Positions 58,020-58,805 of a DNA stretch of 58,805 nucleotides are shown here, piece after piece (position 1 is the stretch's first letter; every line of letters begins with the position of its first letter). Below the pieces are notes generated by a model, which was not told where the DNA came from, did no database searches, and saw nothing but the letters and a program-made list of their open reading frames with translations. The translations under genes were made by a program, and so were the position numbers. Origin of the DNA: DATEOR01 sp046733475 (lineage in GTDB: Bacteria > Actinomycetota > Thermoleophilia > Gaiellales > Gaiellaceae); NCBI GenBank assembly GCA_046733475.1, contig JBKPPF010000046.1, positions 1 through 58,805 of the forward strand, in the 5' to 3' direction.

Positions 58020-58594
58020 GGCCGCGCCGCAGATTCGACCAGGCCCGGCCGGTTCAGGATCAGACCCGGATCAACGAGGCCATCCGCGCCACGAAGGTGC
58101 GCCTGGTGGACGAGGACGGCTCACAGGTAGGCCTGAAGACGCGAGACGAAGCGCTCGAGTACGCGTATTCCAAGGACCTCGACCTCGTCGAGGTCGCTTC
58201 GGGCGCGGATCCGCCGGTCGCCCGGATCATGGATTACGGCAAATACAAGTACGAGCAGGAGCAGAAGGCAAAGACGGCCCGCAAGCACCAGTCACAGATT
58301 CACGTCAAGGAAATCAAGATGCGGCCGAAGATCGGCGTCCACGACTACGAGACGAAGAAGGGGCATGTGGTCCGCTTCCTCAACGCGAAGGCGAAGGTCA
58401 AGGTCACGATCATGTTCCGCGGACGCGAGCAGAGCCACCCGGAGCGCGGGCGAGACCTACTGATGCGCCTCGCCGAGGACGTCAAGGAGATCGGCCAGAT
58501 CGAATCGCCTCCGCTCCAGGACGGGCGCAACATGGTCATGTTGCTCGGGCCGACGAGAGCCGCAGGACAACAAGTGGAGACAGCAAGTGCCTAA
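58016..58594 (+). CDS. infC: Translation initiation factor IF-3
   Basis: 192 residues from GTG 58016. N-domain RINEAIRATKVRLVDEDGSQVG ... ALEYAYSKDLDLVEVA, linker KYKYEQEQKAKTARK, C-domain KEIKMRPKIGVHDYETKKGHVVRFL ... FRGREQSHPERGRDLLMRLAEDV. The usual AUU start is not seen; GTG is the only normal start in frame before the conserved part. No Shine-Dalgarno at normal distance. Confidence 0.95.
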   Translation: MRPRRRFDQARPVQDQTRINEAIRATKVRLVDEDGSQVGLKTRDEALEYAYSKDLDLVEVASGADPPVARIMDYGKYKYEQEQKAKTARKHQSQIHVKEIKMRPKIGVHDYETKKGHVVRFLNAKAKVKVTIMFRGREQSHPERGRDLLMRLAEDVKEIGQIESPPLQDGRNMVMLLGPTRAAGQQVETASA

Positions 58595-58781
58595 GCAGAA
58601 GACGAACAAAGCAGCGAAGAAGCGCTTCAAGGTGACCGGCGGCGGCAAGCTGCTGCGCCGTCATGCGATGCAGAGCCATAACCTCGAGAAGAAGAGCGCC
58701 AAGCGCAAGCGCGCGTTCCGGAGCGACCAGCCGGTCGCCGGCCAGGACGAGCGCGAGGTGCGGCGGCTGCTCGGCCGGTAA
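58587..58781 (+). CDS. rpmI: Ribosomal protein bL35
   Basis: 64 residues. PKQKTNKAAKKRFKVTGGGKLLRRHAMQSHNLEKKSAKRKR is the L35 signature. GTG 58587 overlaps the end of infC by 8 bp. Confidence 0.95.
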   Translation: MPKQKTNKAAKKRFKVTGGGKLLRRHAMQSHNLEKKSAKRKRAFRSDQPVAGQDEREVRRLLGR

Positions 58782-58790
58782 GGGGGAGAG

Positions 58791-58805
58791 ATGCCTCGCG
58801 TCAAG
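58791..58805 (+). CDS. rplT: Ribosomal protein bL20, start only
   Basis: ATG 58791 preceded by GGGGGAG; the five visible codons read MPRVK, the usual L20 N-terminus, at its standard place after rpmI. Cut by the window end. Confidence 0.85.

Overview
The window is 58.8 kb of high-GC DNA from an actinobacterium. Gene content, frequent GTG/TTG starts, many -10-like hexamers almost touching start codons, and several small secreted or membrane proteins of a familiar soil-actinobacterial type suggest class Thermoleophilia (Gaiellales/Solirubrobacterales). That placement is inference. No rRNA gene or complete tRNA gene is present.

Layout. 1-3.4 kb: the end of a hybrid histidine kinase followed by a receiver-adenylate cyclase protein. 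3.4-7.2 kb: a patch of small accessory genes between two 33-bp copies of a tRNA-Val-like 3' end, probably an old integration site. 7.2-8.8 kb: small housekeeping-like genes (TOPRIM, YCII, DUF3830). 8.8-22 kb: amino-acid biosynthesis. leuCD face a ten-gene minus-strand operon, leuA - inactive-looking leuB paralogue - ilvB - ilvN - ilvC - hom - thrC - thrB - ilvD - leuB, nearly all joined by 4-bp stop/start overlaps. It is preceded by a promoter and an Ile/Leu-rich leader peptide. 22.5-27.6 kb: two APC permeases fused to universal-stress domains plus two TrkA-type NAD-binding proteins. 27.6-30.6 kb: copper module copA-csoR with a CsoR-type operator.

30.6-34.9 kb: a decayed integrative element (integrase, excisionase and replication-like genes with single-base frameshifts) and an apparently intact JAMM-type metalloprotease gene with its own small DNA-binding partner. 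35.0-39.0 kb: the most unusual part. Nine same-orientation copies of a ~45-bp GC-rich repeat punctuate an array of small genes (lipoproteins, a monooxygenase-like protein, secreted and membrane proteins) every 0.2-0.7 kb, like a gene-cassette array. One cassette is present twice.

40-49.3 kb: phosphate physiology. A low-affinity PiT transporter with its DUF47 partner, then pstSCAB-phoU and divergent phoR/phoB with 11-nt direct-repeat Pho boxes, and a homocysteine methyltransferase-family gene between them. 49.4-54.5 kb: signalling genes (CBS pair, lone receiver, PAS histidine kinase with NarL regulator, cyclase-receiver fusion). 54.7-58.8 kb: small conserved genes, then thrS, an intrinsic terminator, and infC-rpmI-rplT, with rplT cut by the window end.

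The core regions look intact. Single-base frameshifts concentrate between 30.7 and 36.5 kb, so that stretch is either decaying mobile DNA or locally poor sequence.
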